Positions 32,615 to 44,227 of a stretch of 64,000 bases of DNA are shown here, in pieces. Position 1 is the stretch's first letter, and every line of letters starts with the position of its first letter. Where the stretch lies: NCBI GenBank assembly GCA_963691705.1, contig OY829546.1, forward strand, positions 33,574,040 through 33,638,039, given 5' to 3'. This DNA is from Viola odorata. Taxonomy: Eukaryota > Streptophyta > Magnoliopsida > Malpighiales > Violaceae. The notes below the pieces were generated by a model that saw nothing but the letters and a program-made list of their open reading frames with translations, ran no database searches and had not been told where the DNA came from. The translations under genes were made by a program, and so were the position numbers.

Positions 32615-35474
32615 GATATAGTGTATTTTGTGCTTGATTTTCTCTCCCTTCTTAGCTAGATTTTGAGCATGATAATGTTAATTGGTACCTATTTTTCTCT
32701 ATTTTACAGATATGGACTAGAAGAGGAGAAACATTTAGAATACACACATTTTGGAAGAATTTCGCTGGAGCATTACGTATCGAGTCCTAGCTGCGGATTG
32801 TCGAGGCTTAGTTGTCGAGCGCCGCAGATGCTTACAACTCCGACAGGAAAGGAAACTCCCGAAGAGGATCTCCAGCGGAACCAGAATTCCATTCCACATG
32901 GTCTTCTATTCTAGCAAGGAATTTATTTCCGTTTTTGTAATCCTATTGAGAGTAGAACTTCCTTTTTAGTTACTTTCCATCTTCATATAGATTGCCTATT
33001 TTGTAGCCTATATATATGGCTTTTAGATTTAGGGTCTGGATGCTTTTGATAACCAGACTTTTTACCACCTTCAGTGAGAGTTTTTTCCCCACCATCATCT
33101 GCGGAGCCCTTCTGTAATTAACCAAAGTTTTAGCTCCGACCGGTACTTTTCAATACTATTTCATATTTTCTTCTCTTCCATGTCTTCTTTATTTATTTAT
33201 TTTATGTATTCTCCTATTAGCATAAGCGGCTAAGCTCCTCTGCCTTGGCAGAGGCGATTCGATAGTTTCTTAGGATAGTTATGAGGTCAATTCGTGCTTA
33301 TTAAACTCCTTGTTCGTATTTGTTTACTTTTCAAGATCTTGCCAATTTACCTAGGGTTAATTAGAAGCCTGATCAACTCTTAATTGAATCTAGGTGATTA
33401 AAGTTGTCTTTGTAGTATTAACTAACGTAAGGCTACAGAGTAAAGTAGACAAGTAGTTCAGAGTCATCACATTGAATTGGTCCAATCTAACTAGGGTAGT
33501 GCCTCGAACGTACTAAGTGTCTTGCCCTAGGAGTGTCTTTTCTCTACTTAATAGGCCTCTGAGTATTGCTCCCATAAACATTGATCTCATGCTTGTCGAG
33601 AGCACGATCAAACAATTACAACTTATCACCTACTATAAAAAGATTGAAGATAGTGGTAAGAGGTTCAATCCACGGAGACTAGGGCAAGACGCTTACTTTA
33701 ATATATGACAAAGAAAAACAGACTGAAACAGTAACACAAAAGGGGGGGTTGTTGTTGGTTAAACGAGTTTAACCAAGGCAGAGATAGAGCTAACAAGACA
33801 AATAATGAAAACTAACATAGGGGGCAAGACAGGAAAAATAGTATCGAGGGCACAACAGAAAGGAAAATAAAGTAGAACGTAAAATGAGGAAATAGAATAA
33901 CAAGTAAAGAGATAAAGATGTAAGGTTAATGGAGAAAAGATTCCTAGCAAAGATTTTTCTACGGTTGCATCTAGGCCTAGACAATCATTGGCGCAGAAAT
34001 ATTCTACTCTAGTTCGTAGACATGCTATAGGGAATCACCTCCCCACACTCTCACTACTAAAAAGGTAACCTAGACACTTCGTCATCCTCCAGGGCACCTC
34101 CCCACACTCTCACTGCTAAAAAGGTAACCTTGACACTTCGCAATCCTCCAGGGCACCTCCCCACACTCTCACTGCTAAAAAGGTAACCTAGATGAATTGG
34201 CGAGGGCACGACAAACAAGCAAATACAAACATGGACTTTATGAAGAACGGTTTGGCCTCTTACTAACCTATGCAACCATCAAAATACCTTTGCTAAGAAC
34301 AAGATAAATCAACTACTCATGTTGGAAAATACACAAATAATAGATCTAGAAAGCATAACAAGTAAAGAAGAGATAAAAGAGAAAACTTGATAAATACCGG
34401 CCGGAGCAAAGCTCCGGTTTATGTACATGGCTGCTGGAAAATGGTCTGATCCACCTCCCACAAAAGGAGGAGGGGAGAAAATAAAAGAGAATCACACAAA
34501 AATATCTACAATGAATGTTTGGTAGGTGATCTCCCTCTAACCCTAAAAAGGAAAGTCTTAAATAGCCATTAGCCTACAAGAAGACAAAAGCCAGCTAAGG
34601 GGATTACAAAAAGATAAAATCCAGCTAAGGAGTTCAAAAACACGGAATAAATCTCTTTGGCCCGAAAAGGGAATATTCTAGAGGCGCTCGGCGTCGAGGG
34701 CAAGACGATATCTATGGTATCGAGGGCAAGACAACTAAAGAGAATATTCTTGGGGATCTGTGCGGAACTTTCTGGAAGACATCAGAGGGGACACGTGGGA
34801 GCCTGCCAGTAAGGACACGTGGAAATAACACTTTTGGCGCATCCAGGGCTCGATGATGGAAATCACGGCAAGGCCTCGATGGAAAACTTGGTGTCTTGGC
34901 CTCGATGCAAGTCTTGAAGCTTGAGATCCCCATAAATCACCCAGAAAGTACGTGTTTTCGCATATTTCCCCTTTTTGGCCTAGATCTGCAATAAAGATGG
35001 AAATGAAGGCAAATTAGCAGTATCATGCCATAAGTCAAAGTGATAATGAAGGGAAAAACACGCATAAAACACACGCTATCAAACATACGTTAGAAGATGG
35101 CAGAGTGTCAAGGTTTCCTCATAAATGTACCTTGAGGTAACTTCTCGTACGAAGAAGAGCAGGGGGCCTAAACGTACCTGGCCCCTATAGCACACCTACG
35201 CCAAAGGAGTGGAATATATCTGCACTAGTGATTGACTAGGCCTAGATGCAACCGGAGAATGAGCCTCTACTAGGATCTTTTCCCATATGATTTTACATCT
35301 TTGTTTACCTGCTTTATTTAGTTTAATATTAGCTTAATCAACAATTCTCTCAAACCCCCCCCCCCCTTTGTTACTATTTCAGATTGTTCACTTGAGTCAT
35401 ACACCATAGACAACCCTAGTCCCTGTGTTCGACCCTGTTGCCACTATACACAATTTATTGTGCATTTGATAGCA
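32615..35474 (+). mobile_element. 3' LTR of Athila B, split by a nested LTR
   Basis: Begins TGATATAGTG after the purine tract and resumes after the nested LTR (33582-35081) at 35087, running to about TTTGATAGCA at 35474. Without the insertion it is about 1.36 kb. A TATA box (CTATATATATGG) lies near 33009. It is a divergent subfamily compared with the LTRs at 26024 and 42634. The 3' end is chosen by the CA terminus and may be off by some bases. Confidence 0.65.
33582..35081 (-). mobile_element. Solo Athila LTR, reverse orientation, nested in the LTR of B
   Basis: Exactly 1,500 bp, reading TGATAGCG...GAGATCA on the minus strand, flanked by the perfect TSD AACAT (33577-33581 and 35082-35086). 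It resembles the LTR at 62410, whose visible end CCCTCGACAAG matches this copy's CTCTCGACAAG shortly before its terminus. It also carries three copies of a phrase CACCTCCCCACACTCTCAC near 34035-34190, a short internal tandem repeat of about 62 bp. Confidence 0.93.
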
Positions 35475-36270
35475 GGTTTATTCTTATTATTTTTGACAAC
35501 TTCTACAACCGATCAATGGTCGTGTATGCTCTAGTTGTATCCCATATTTGGTCTTTCATATACTGGCCTCCTCCAAACTCACCCATGAAATTATTCCAAA
35601 TATGTCTCACACAATATCTATGATGCACCTCCTTCAGTTCAGTATCAAAAATATTTGGCAAACCTTGCATAAGAAAGCATATGTTAGACAAACTTATAGA
35701 ATATAATACTAACCATAAAAGCAAGGGTGCAAATTACCTTCTGCCTGTCAGATATAAAGCACTATTCATCTAGTGGCCCAATGTCATCTTGTAACCTCTG
35801 CATAAACCACTGCCAGTTATCTTTGCATTCTGAATCCACTACTGCCCATGCAATAGCAAATATGTTATCATTTGCATCTTTTCCTATTGCTGACAATAAA
35901 TAGCCCTTGTAGCTCCCTTTCAAATGGCAACCATCAATGTTGATAAATGGCTGACATCCTTTCAAAAATCCACTCTTACAAGCTGTAAACCACATGTACA
36001 TCCTCTAGAAAACACTACGCGGGGTAGTTATTTTGACTATGCTACCAGGATTAGATTTTCTGATAGCCTCAGCATAACCCCACAACAACCTATATTGCTC
36101 ACCATGATCTCCCTCAATAATAGATTGTGTTATTTTCTTCGCCCTCACTATCTTATGGCGTGAAATTGCAACAAATTTCTCTATACTCACCCTACTTGCA
36201 AGGATCTCCAAATTAGTATCAAGATTATCCTTGAAGTCAGCCAAATATGTGTGAGCAATCTATTTGGCAG
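35475..36270 (-). pseudogene. MULE (Mutator-like) transposase fragment with retained intron
   Basis: On the minus strand one frame encodes YRLLWGYAEAIRKSNPGS, then, after a TAG, the MULE catalytic core: FINIDGCHLKGSYKG (first Asp), AIAWAVVDSE (second Asp), WQWFMQRL. A second TAG precedes FISDRQK. A 74-bp GT-AG intron (35737-35664) interrupts that motif, and the exon continues with HHRYCVRHIWNNFM, part of the region before the last catalytic residue. The 5' coding part, the zinc-finger end and the terminal inverted repeats are absent. It is wedged between the LTR of B and the truncated pol of C. Confidence 0.85.
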
Positions 36271-38352
36271 ATGTTCTACGATGCTAGGCCATATCATCTC
36301 GGTCAGGGGAATCGAAGTCGATAAGGCCAAGATAGAGGTGATAGCATCCCTACCCTATCCAACGTGTACTCGCGATGTGCGATCATTTCCAGGGCACGCC
36401 GGTTTCTACAGACGGTTCATTAAAGATTTTTCCAAGACTGCCCAACCCATGTGTCGCTTACTCCAAAAGGAAGTACCATTTGATTTCGATGAAAGTTGCA
36501 AAGCTGCCTTTGAACTCCTAAAAAACAAGTTTATCTCAGCACCGATCATTCGTGCCCCTGATTGGACATTGTCTTTAGAGGTCATGTGCGATGCCAGCAA
36601 TCAAGCCCTAGGTGCCGTTCTGGGTCAAAAGAAAGACAAGGAAACATATGTCATCTACTATGCTTCAAAGCTATTAGATCCAGCCCAACAGAACTATACA
36701 ACCATTGAAAAAGAACTCTTGGTCGTAGTTTATGCCCTAGATAAGTTCAGACAATACCTTCTGGGCACTCATGTTCTCATCTACTCAGATCACTTGGCCC
36801 TGAGATGCTTGTTGATAAAGGCAGATGCCAAACCTCGGCTTATTAGGTGGATATTGTTGCTGCAGGAATTTAACATCTCGATCAAGGATAAGGAAGGAAG
36901 AGAAAATTTGGTGGCAGATCATCTCAGCAGACTTCCAGCCTAAGAAAATGACTCACTCGTACCTATCCGAGATACCTTTCCAGATGTACAATTGTGTCTA
37001 GTCCAGGCTGTTTATTCCCCATGGTTTACAGATATCACAAATTTTTGTGCTACTGGCACCTTCCTAGCTGATGCTTCCCCATCTGAATGCAACAAAATTA
37101 GACGGCAATCCAAATACTATATTTAGGATAACCCTTATCTTTGGAAGCATTGCTCAGACCAGATAATTCGCCGTTGTGTGACTATGGATGAAGTGCCCTC
37201 AATCCTCAAATTTTGCCATTCTGAAGGAGGACACTTCGCGACTAAGAAAACTGCCCTCAAAGTGCTAGAAGTTGGTCTCTACTGGCCCACCATTTTCAAG
37301 GACAACTACATGTACTGCGCTTCGTGCCCCCGATGTCAAGCCACTGGAAATATCGGGGCTAGGAATCAGATGCCCTTAACGAATATTATCCCATGTGGGA
37401 TCTTCGATATCTAGGGCATAAATTTCATGGGCCCATTCCCCAATTCCTTCGGTAATATCTACATCCTCCTCGCAGCCGACTATGTTTCCAAATGGGTTGA
37501 GGCCAAGGCAACTCGGACTGACGACTCCAAGGTGGTAGTAAACTTTCTACGCACTAATATTTTCAACTGGTTTGGTACACCTCGAGCTCTCATCAGTCAT
37601 AGGGGTACACACTTCTCCAACCGTGTCGTGGCCTCGCTTTTGGCCAAGTATGGTGTCCATCACAGAACTTCTACAACCTATCATTCACAGACAAATGGCC
37701 AAGTTGAAGTGTCAAACCGTGAGATTAAGTCAATTCTTGAGAAAACAGTGAACCAATCCAGAAAGGATTGGAGTCTGAAGTTGGACGATGCACTCTGGGT
37801 TTATCGAACAGCTTTCAAGACCCCGATTGGAATGACGCCCTACAGACTTGTATATGGCAAGCCGTGTCATCTCCCAGTGGAGATAGAGCACAAGGCTTTT
37901 TGGGCCATCAGGAAAGTGAATACAGATATAGGGCCCGCTGGCCACACAGGCGTTTGCAAATTCAAGAGCTTGAAGAGCTGAGGGATGATGCTACAAAGTT
38001 TGCAAATTCAAGAGCTCGAAGAGAAAATTCAAGAGCTGAGAATGCCATGCTCTACAAGGGCAAGACTAAGGCTTATCACGACAGACACCTTCGTCCCAAA
38101 GTTTTTTCAGTTGGACAAAGAGTATTATTGTATAACTCATGCCTACGATTGTTTGCAGGGAAGCTCAAGTCCAAATGGTCCGGACCTTTCGTGGTCACGA
38201 CAGTCTATGACCATGGAGCGGTCGAGATTCAGAACCCCGAAACAGGAATAATCTTCAAAGTCAATGGCCAGCGGCTGAAACCCTTTTATGAAGGATTCAA
38301 GCCCTCGACCGTTAAGGAGGCCATGGTGGAACCTCCACCTATCCAGGCCTAG
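36271..38352 (+). pseudogene. Athila C pol pseudogene: late RT, RNase H, integrase
   Basis: Starts inside RT at LGHIIS.RGIEVDKAKIEV; everything upstream is lost. RNase H is well preserved (CDASNQALGAVLGQ, TIEKELLVVVYALDKF, DHLALRCLL). The integrase has CHSEGGH...CPRC, Asp within a stop-damaged DI*GINFMGP (the expected Asp is Asn), a changed second site (ISHRGTHF instead of SDRGTHF) and Glu in SNREIKSIL. Stops include LPA*END and YYI*DNP. Near 37955-38040 a phrase TTTGCAAATTCAAGAGCT is duplicated, shifting the frame. Non-functional. Confidence 0.88.
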
Positions 38353-38844
38353 ATCGAAGTAGCACGTCGAGGTCCCGACGAGCAAACAGACCACACCGGA
38401 GGCATTTGATGTGTCGTCCATCCTTTTTCTCTCTCCCTTAATCTCTGTCTTTTCCTTCTCCCAGGAGATTTTATTCCTTTTTATTAGTAATCATTAACCT
38501 TTATTCTTTCTTTTTGTCATTATTCTAATTAACCACCCCTTTTTGAAATTTGAAAATATTTTCTCCTTTTTAGGTGGTTGAGATACGCACGGGCCGTTGT
38601 GCTTCAAGCCCAAGGTGCCACATCGTCTGACAGAGGGGGTAGAAAAGCAGCCCTAATCAATGAAAAATTTGCGCTATTAATTATAGCCGTCAGCTACTTT
38701 TCTCTTTCCCACGCTCCTACTTCGTCCTCACTCTCCTCACAACACAAAACACATCACTATCATCCTCTCACCAGCAACCAAACACCATCTCTCTCCCAAA
38801 ACGTCTCCATCTTCACCACTGTTCTCTTCACATCACTATCAGCC
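38353..38844 (+). other. Spacer between pol and the 3' ORF of Athila C
   Basis: T-rich and then CT-rich leader homologous to 20699-21270, with no separate coding region. Confidence 0.6.
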
Positions 38845-40841
38845 ATGGCAAAAACAAAGAAACCCATTCACAAAAACACTTCAGGGCCCCACCCAGTGGA
38901 CGACCCTACAAGCCCAGCTCCTTCGCGGTCCAGATCTCAAACCTCCCTACACTCTGGCTCGTTCAAAACAGCCACTCCACCATCTGTCCAGCCAATCCCC
39001 ATTCCCTCTCCTCCAGTTGTCTCACCGACATCTGCGGAACAAGAACGAGAGTTCACTCCGGTCGAAGACGACCTAGAAATTACTGGCTCCCTCCCTCCTA
39101 CCTCCACAACCACCAGGTCTGGCCGTACAGTCAAGCTCCCTCCTGGATCTGTGGCGGCCAAGCCCAAAGCCAAGGCATTGGCCTCCGAGAAGGTGCCCCC
39201 AGCTACTAGGAAGCTCCCGATGGATGATCCTATAGATCGATTTCTAGACCCCGAGCCGAACCTCACAGTGGAGGAAGTCCTAAAGGACATCCTTGTATCC
39301 GAATCGGAAGCTGAAGAAAAGGAGCCAGCCGATGAAGCTGAGGATCAGGAGCTGGCCAACGTCGAAGAGGAGGAGGAGGTCGAACAAACCGTCACTGGCG
39401 GCGAAGAAGGATGTGGATGCAGCTGCTAAGATAGAGAAGGTCGCGGAAGAAGCAGAGGCTAAGAAGCAGGCCAAGGAGAAAGGAGCCGCAGCCAAATCGG
39501 CTGTGAGGAAAGGAAAATCAAAGGCTCCAGCCAGAGCGGAGCAGCCAGCTGTAGCCAAAAAGCGGGTGGGCCAGAAGCGGAAGCTCCCTTCTTCCAGCAA
39601 GGGAAAACCCTCACTTCCAAAAAGTCTCGAGGTCCCGAAGACACTTCAGATGTCGAGACCACGACACCAGTCTCCCCTTCTGCCTCTCGAGCAACTTCTA
39701 CTCAGGTGACTTCTAACCTATCTGTGTTGCATGCATGGTTGAGATTTAATGATAAGCCCTCGCTTGATAAATTGCACCAATTGAACCACAAAGGCGTTAG
39801 CTCCTGTGCGCGCCTCGACATGGATATTTTGGCCAAAATGGGCATAGAATCTCGAGTTTGAGAGTTTGTGGCTAATATCGGTTGGGAAGCCCTGTTCTAT
39901 TTAGAACACCCAACCTTTATTGAACTCTCGCTCGAGTCCTTTACTACCTTTTGGGTTGCCTCTGATAACTTCAAACCTAAAGGCAAGTTTGGTCCAAATC
40001 TCTCTACCCCTGGTCTCATCAATTTTGGACTGGTAAACAAGTGGGAGCAACTGTCCCTTAATGAATTTAATTGTCTGCTTGGTTTTGTGTGACCTGATGT
40101 GTTGGATTCTGCTGCTTATAAAAATGCTCTGACTGTTATACCCCATGTTTTTTATGCTTCTATTGATTTTCGTGAGCTCACTAATAACACTGATGCTAAG
40201 TTTGACCCTAAGCAAAGTAAAGCCCATGAAATTGCTGACCCTGCATTGCGCATCCTGCATAGATATCTAGCCCTCACCTTCTCGGGTCGGTTTGGATCCT
40301 CGGGACAGTTATCTTTGCAGGAGCTCTTCTTTTTATGGTGCATGAAGCATAAGCGTAGGGTTAATCTTGGTTTTTTGGTCGCCTTGGGTATCCTTCATGT
40401 TCTAAATGGCGCCCGAGGTCCTATTTTAGGATCCCTCATCTCTCTGATTGTCGTGAAACTACATAATATCAACCTGTATGCCAGCAACCTTTCTGAACCC
40501 CTTGCATTCAAAGATTTAGATGTCCGTACCTTAGATGTTATGGGCCACTTATGTGTTTCACAAGGTGTGTTGAGTTTTTCTGCAGGGTATACGCAGCCAG
40601 GAGATAAGGTTTTCAGGACCAAGATCGGAGGTCGTTTCGACCATCCAGACCCCGATCTTCCTCCGTTCCCCCTACCCATGCCGAGACATCTCGTCAAGAC
40701 CAGAATGCATCAGCCGCAGTCAAGACCCCGACTCTAGCACTTGTCTACGATCCCGCACAGACGCGACACCTCCAGGTCAATCTCAGGAAACTTCAGGCTT
40801 TGACGGCTGAAGTTGCCCGGCGCAACCTCCCACCCCAATGA
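38845..40841 (+). pseudogene. Athila C env-position ORF (plant transposon protein), frameshifted
   Basis: Begins MAKTKKPIHK (38845), with the same Pro/Ser-rich N-terminus and acidic tract as A. The frame changes near 39400 and again in the Lys/Ala region, and there are stops at ESRV*EFVANIG and LLGFV*PDVL. The conserved core is clear (ANIGWEALFYLEHPTFIEL, SLNEFNCLLGFV, RRVNLGFLVALG, FKDLDVRTLDVMGH). The C-terminus (LQALTAEVARRNLPPQ) ends with TGA at 40839-40841. Confidence 0.83.
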
Positions 40842-42633
40842 TCCCGCCCCCGAACAATTTTTCACTTCCTGCCCTCGAGGAGGGTTCTAAACAATTATTT
40901 TTACCGCTTTTATTTTGGGTTATACTGTACTCTCTTTAAGTTGCTTGAACTCCTTTGAGTGCCCTTCCCGCATTGAGGACAATGCGCTGCCTAAGTGTGG
41001 GGAGGGATTTATTGTGTGTTTTGAATGTTTGTTTGCATGTTTAAATTTTTGTTTGTTGCATGACTGCATGTTTTTCGGATTTTTCAAACCCTTTCAGATT
41101 TTATTTTTAGTCCTTGCTAGGAAATTTTGCCACTGCCCATTTTAAAACCCCCATTGTTGGCATGCATTTCTGATTTCTGATGCATAGGAGAAACATGGCA
41201 TTCATCACATCTATGCTTGAGCATGCATTTCTAGACCTGCTAGCCCTTATATCCAATCTTGCCCTAGACACGAGTAAACGCTATTTGAACCCGAGAGCAT
41301 TTTTGAGCTTTATGCCTATTTATTTATGAGGGAAAATGCTTGACTAGGTACTGTCTAGGTTTGCATAATATCCCTGGGTATAGGGACCATTAGACGAGGG
41401 AAAATAGCGAAACGACGAGGAAACTTTACAAATTTTTAAATTTCTTTCTTTCTTTCTTTTCTCTCTGAATTTTTCTCTCTTTTTCCTTTTCATGCCCTCG
41501 ATTCCCATTCTCCATTCTCTTCTAACCATTTGTTCCTTTTCATTGTCCTTTCCTTGGCAGGTGAGTAACACTCTTCGTGACAAAGGCAAGGGCTAGATTC
41601 CGAAGAAGATAAGTGTGGGGAGGAGAAGATATTATTAAGGGCACGAATGAGCTAGAGCAGAAATCAAGACTCGAGGCCACGACAGCATCTCAGTATTACT
41701 TCCTCACCACTCCAAAATTTAAGTGTGGGGAAGTGAAAGTCAATTCCCAAGGCCTCGGAATCAAGCGCCTCAAAGTAGTATTTAAAGCCCAGCTCCAGTT
41801 CAGAAAAAGAGAAAATTAAATGCAGATGCAAGTTTCGAGCTGAAAAAGAAGAAAAGTAAATGCATGGTCTGCCTGCTTTTATTTCGGTTTCTTCTAAAAA
41901 AAAAAAATAAATAGAAAAACAGAATAAAAAATTATTTTATAAAAGTAGATCAGGCAATCTAGAAGGCAGCTATTCGAGCCCTCGAAGCACAACGCAGACC
42001 TCCCCCACTGATGAAAGCCGAAGTCATTGTCTAGCCCTCTCCATCAGCCTTCTTCAGCGAGTGTTGCTCACCGTCTTGCCTTCTTCTAAGCCAAGGGACT
42101 CTCCCCCAGATTTGTTTTCTTCTCTTCTATTTTCATTCCTTTTTCTCTTTTCCCTTCACCTCTATTTCCTTCATCTTGCTCCAATCCTCTCTCTCCTTTC
42201 TACCCTTCTCCTTCCTTTCTTTCCTTTTCCTTTTTATTTTTATTTACTGCAAAGTTGAATCTAATCATTAGAATGCCCTCGCATATGACCTACAGTACTT
42301 GGATTGACGTGCAAACTCTACCTGTGTTGTGTTGTTTACATTCTTGAGTGATAGCCTAAATACATATTTTGTTATGAGTTTGAGTGCAAACACATATTCA
42401 GGTGAGGATTGCTGGTGAATAGGCTTGGTCTAGGAAAGTCTGGTTGGTAGGGTCGTTATTCTATCAGCCAGATGCAGGTGATTCTCTAGGGCTAGATTTA
42501 TTGATTGGGTGTAGTTTGTCGGATGTCGTGTCTATTCTGGGTGATGGGGGTTGAAGATATATGTCGATGCATGAGGTAGTTTTCCAATTTTGTTAATGCT
42601 CGAAGGCGAGCATTGGGGCAGTGTGGGGATGTT
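40842..42633 (+). other. 3' untranslated region of Athila C with reiterated PPT-like motifs
   Basis: Non-coding. AAGTGTGGGGA(G/A) motifs occur at about 40992, 41610 and 41720, and the terminal AGTGTGGGGATGTT precedes the LTR at 42634. A-rich runs occur near 41895-41940. Confidence 0.65.
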
Positions 42634-44227
42634 TGATAGCACGTTTCATGGTCACGATTTTATCCTCTTTTCTAGCCTTTTCGGGGGCATGATCCTACTA
42701 ATTGACCTTTATTTCCATCTTTATTGCAGATCAGCTCCAAAAGGAGAAAAAAACGAAAATATGCATTTTTGGAGTATTCCTGAGGATTTTCAGCTTCAAG
42801 GCCTAGAAGTCCAGATTGTCATCGAGATCTAGACGTGAACCAGACCAATGAGCAGTCTCTCGGCCACGACAAATCTACATCTTCTCTTAATCGAAACCAA
42901 AGCAAAGCATCTTCCAAGATCCGCAAGGGATTCCAAGCCCTTCTAGAAGACAGCAGGCACGCCAGAAGTCCCAGAATATTCCCTTGAAAGGACATGTGCT
43001 GTCAAGCTCCCCTTGCTTCTCTCTCCCCTTAGCTATTTTGTCCCCTAGCTAGTTTTAGCCTATATAAACTAAGTTTTAGGGTTTTGTGTAAGGGCGGCTG
43101 ACCTAGGACATTAATACATCACTCTATTTTACCCTAATTTCTGGGGATCATCTCCTCTTAGCAATTTTGGAGCAGCTGCCAAGTTTGTAAAGGGGAAGCT
43201 TTTGATTAATACTATTTCATCTTTTCGGTTTCTTCTAGCTCTTCTCTTTTATTTATTGTATGTTTATCATCCATTGTTCATATTCTATTATGAGTAGGTA
43301 AGTTCCATCTTCTTAGTAAAGGGTGTTTTGAGGGTTGTACGATTTGGTTATGAGGCCTAATGCATGCTTAACATATTCTCTTGTGGCATATGATTGTTTA
43401 CCGTTTTAATCCCATGCTCATTTAGGAATGTTAAGGGCCTGATCAACTGTTGATATTTTTGTATGAGTACTGTCATTCTCTTGGTTATAACTGATGCGAA
43501 GCCTTGAGTTAGAGTAGACACCTAGTGGAGGCAGCACGAGAGGCCTCTGTCTAGGGGTAAACGGTTATTTAGGGTATGCGATACGAGTCTGACAAGCTGA
43601 GCTATCGCGCCCTAGATCTGTCTTACCTCCCCTTCATGGGCGTTCTGAGTAGTGCCTCCCCGCATTCGTGCCTGGGAGGACGGCGGAACGTCAAGGCCAC
43701 CTCATATGTGGAAACGGGGGGGGGGGGGGGGGGGGGGGGGTGGCTTTTATCTAAGAAGGTAAGTAGGGGATGCGGTGTGGAAATGCGGTCCCTATAGCAG
43801 GTCTGTACTTGAGTCTGGAATATTTTTGTGCCAATGACTAATTGACCTAGAAAAGCAACCCGAGAACACCTTTTGCTAAGATTACTCCATATCTGATTTA
43901 TATCTCTTTAATTGCTTTTCTTATTTTCTTGCCCCCGATTGTGTTTTGTTATCTAGCCTTGGACTGTGATTTCATTTCGTGCCCTAGATAACAGTTTTAC
44001 TTATTTGTCTTGTTAGCTCCAGATCCTGAGTTGATTAGTTCACTAATCAACATAAACCCTCCCCCTGCGTTACTTGTTCCTTTCCTGTTGCACTTTCTCC
44101 TTGTCATACATCTTTATTAACATATCAATCCTTCAATCTCTGTGGTTCGACCTTGTCTTGCCCTGTACACATTTAATTGTGAATTTAGGCATTAGGATAA
44201 ATTTTAAGTATATTTGACTGACGATCA
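42634..44227 (+). mobile_element. Athila LTR (3' LTR of C, or 5' LTR of F)
   Basis: 1,594 bp, TGATAGCACG...GACGATCA, preceded by element C's 3' UTR and purine tract and therefore best read as C's 3' LTR. A TATA box (CTATATAAAC) lies near 43058. It contains a run of 25 G (43716-43740) where the related LTRs at 26024 and 62410 have six. The gag of F starts directly after it with no primer-binding site, so it is either C's LTR inserted into F or F's own LTR with the leader deleted. Confidence 0.85.
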
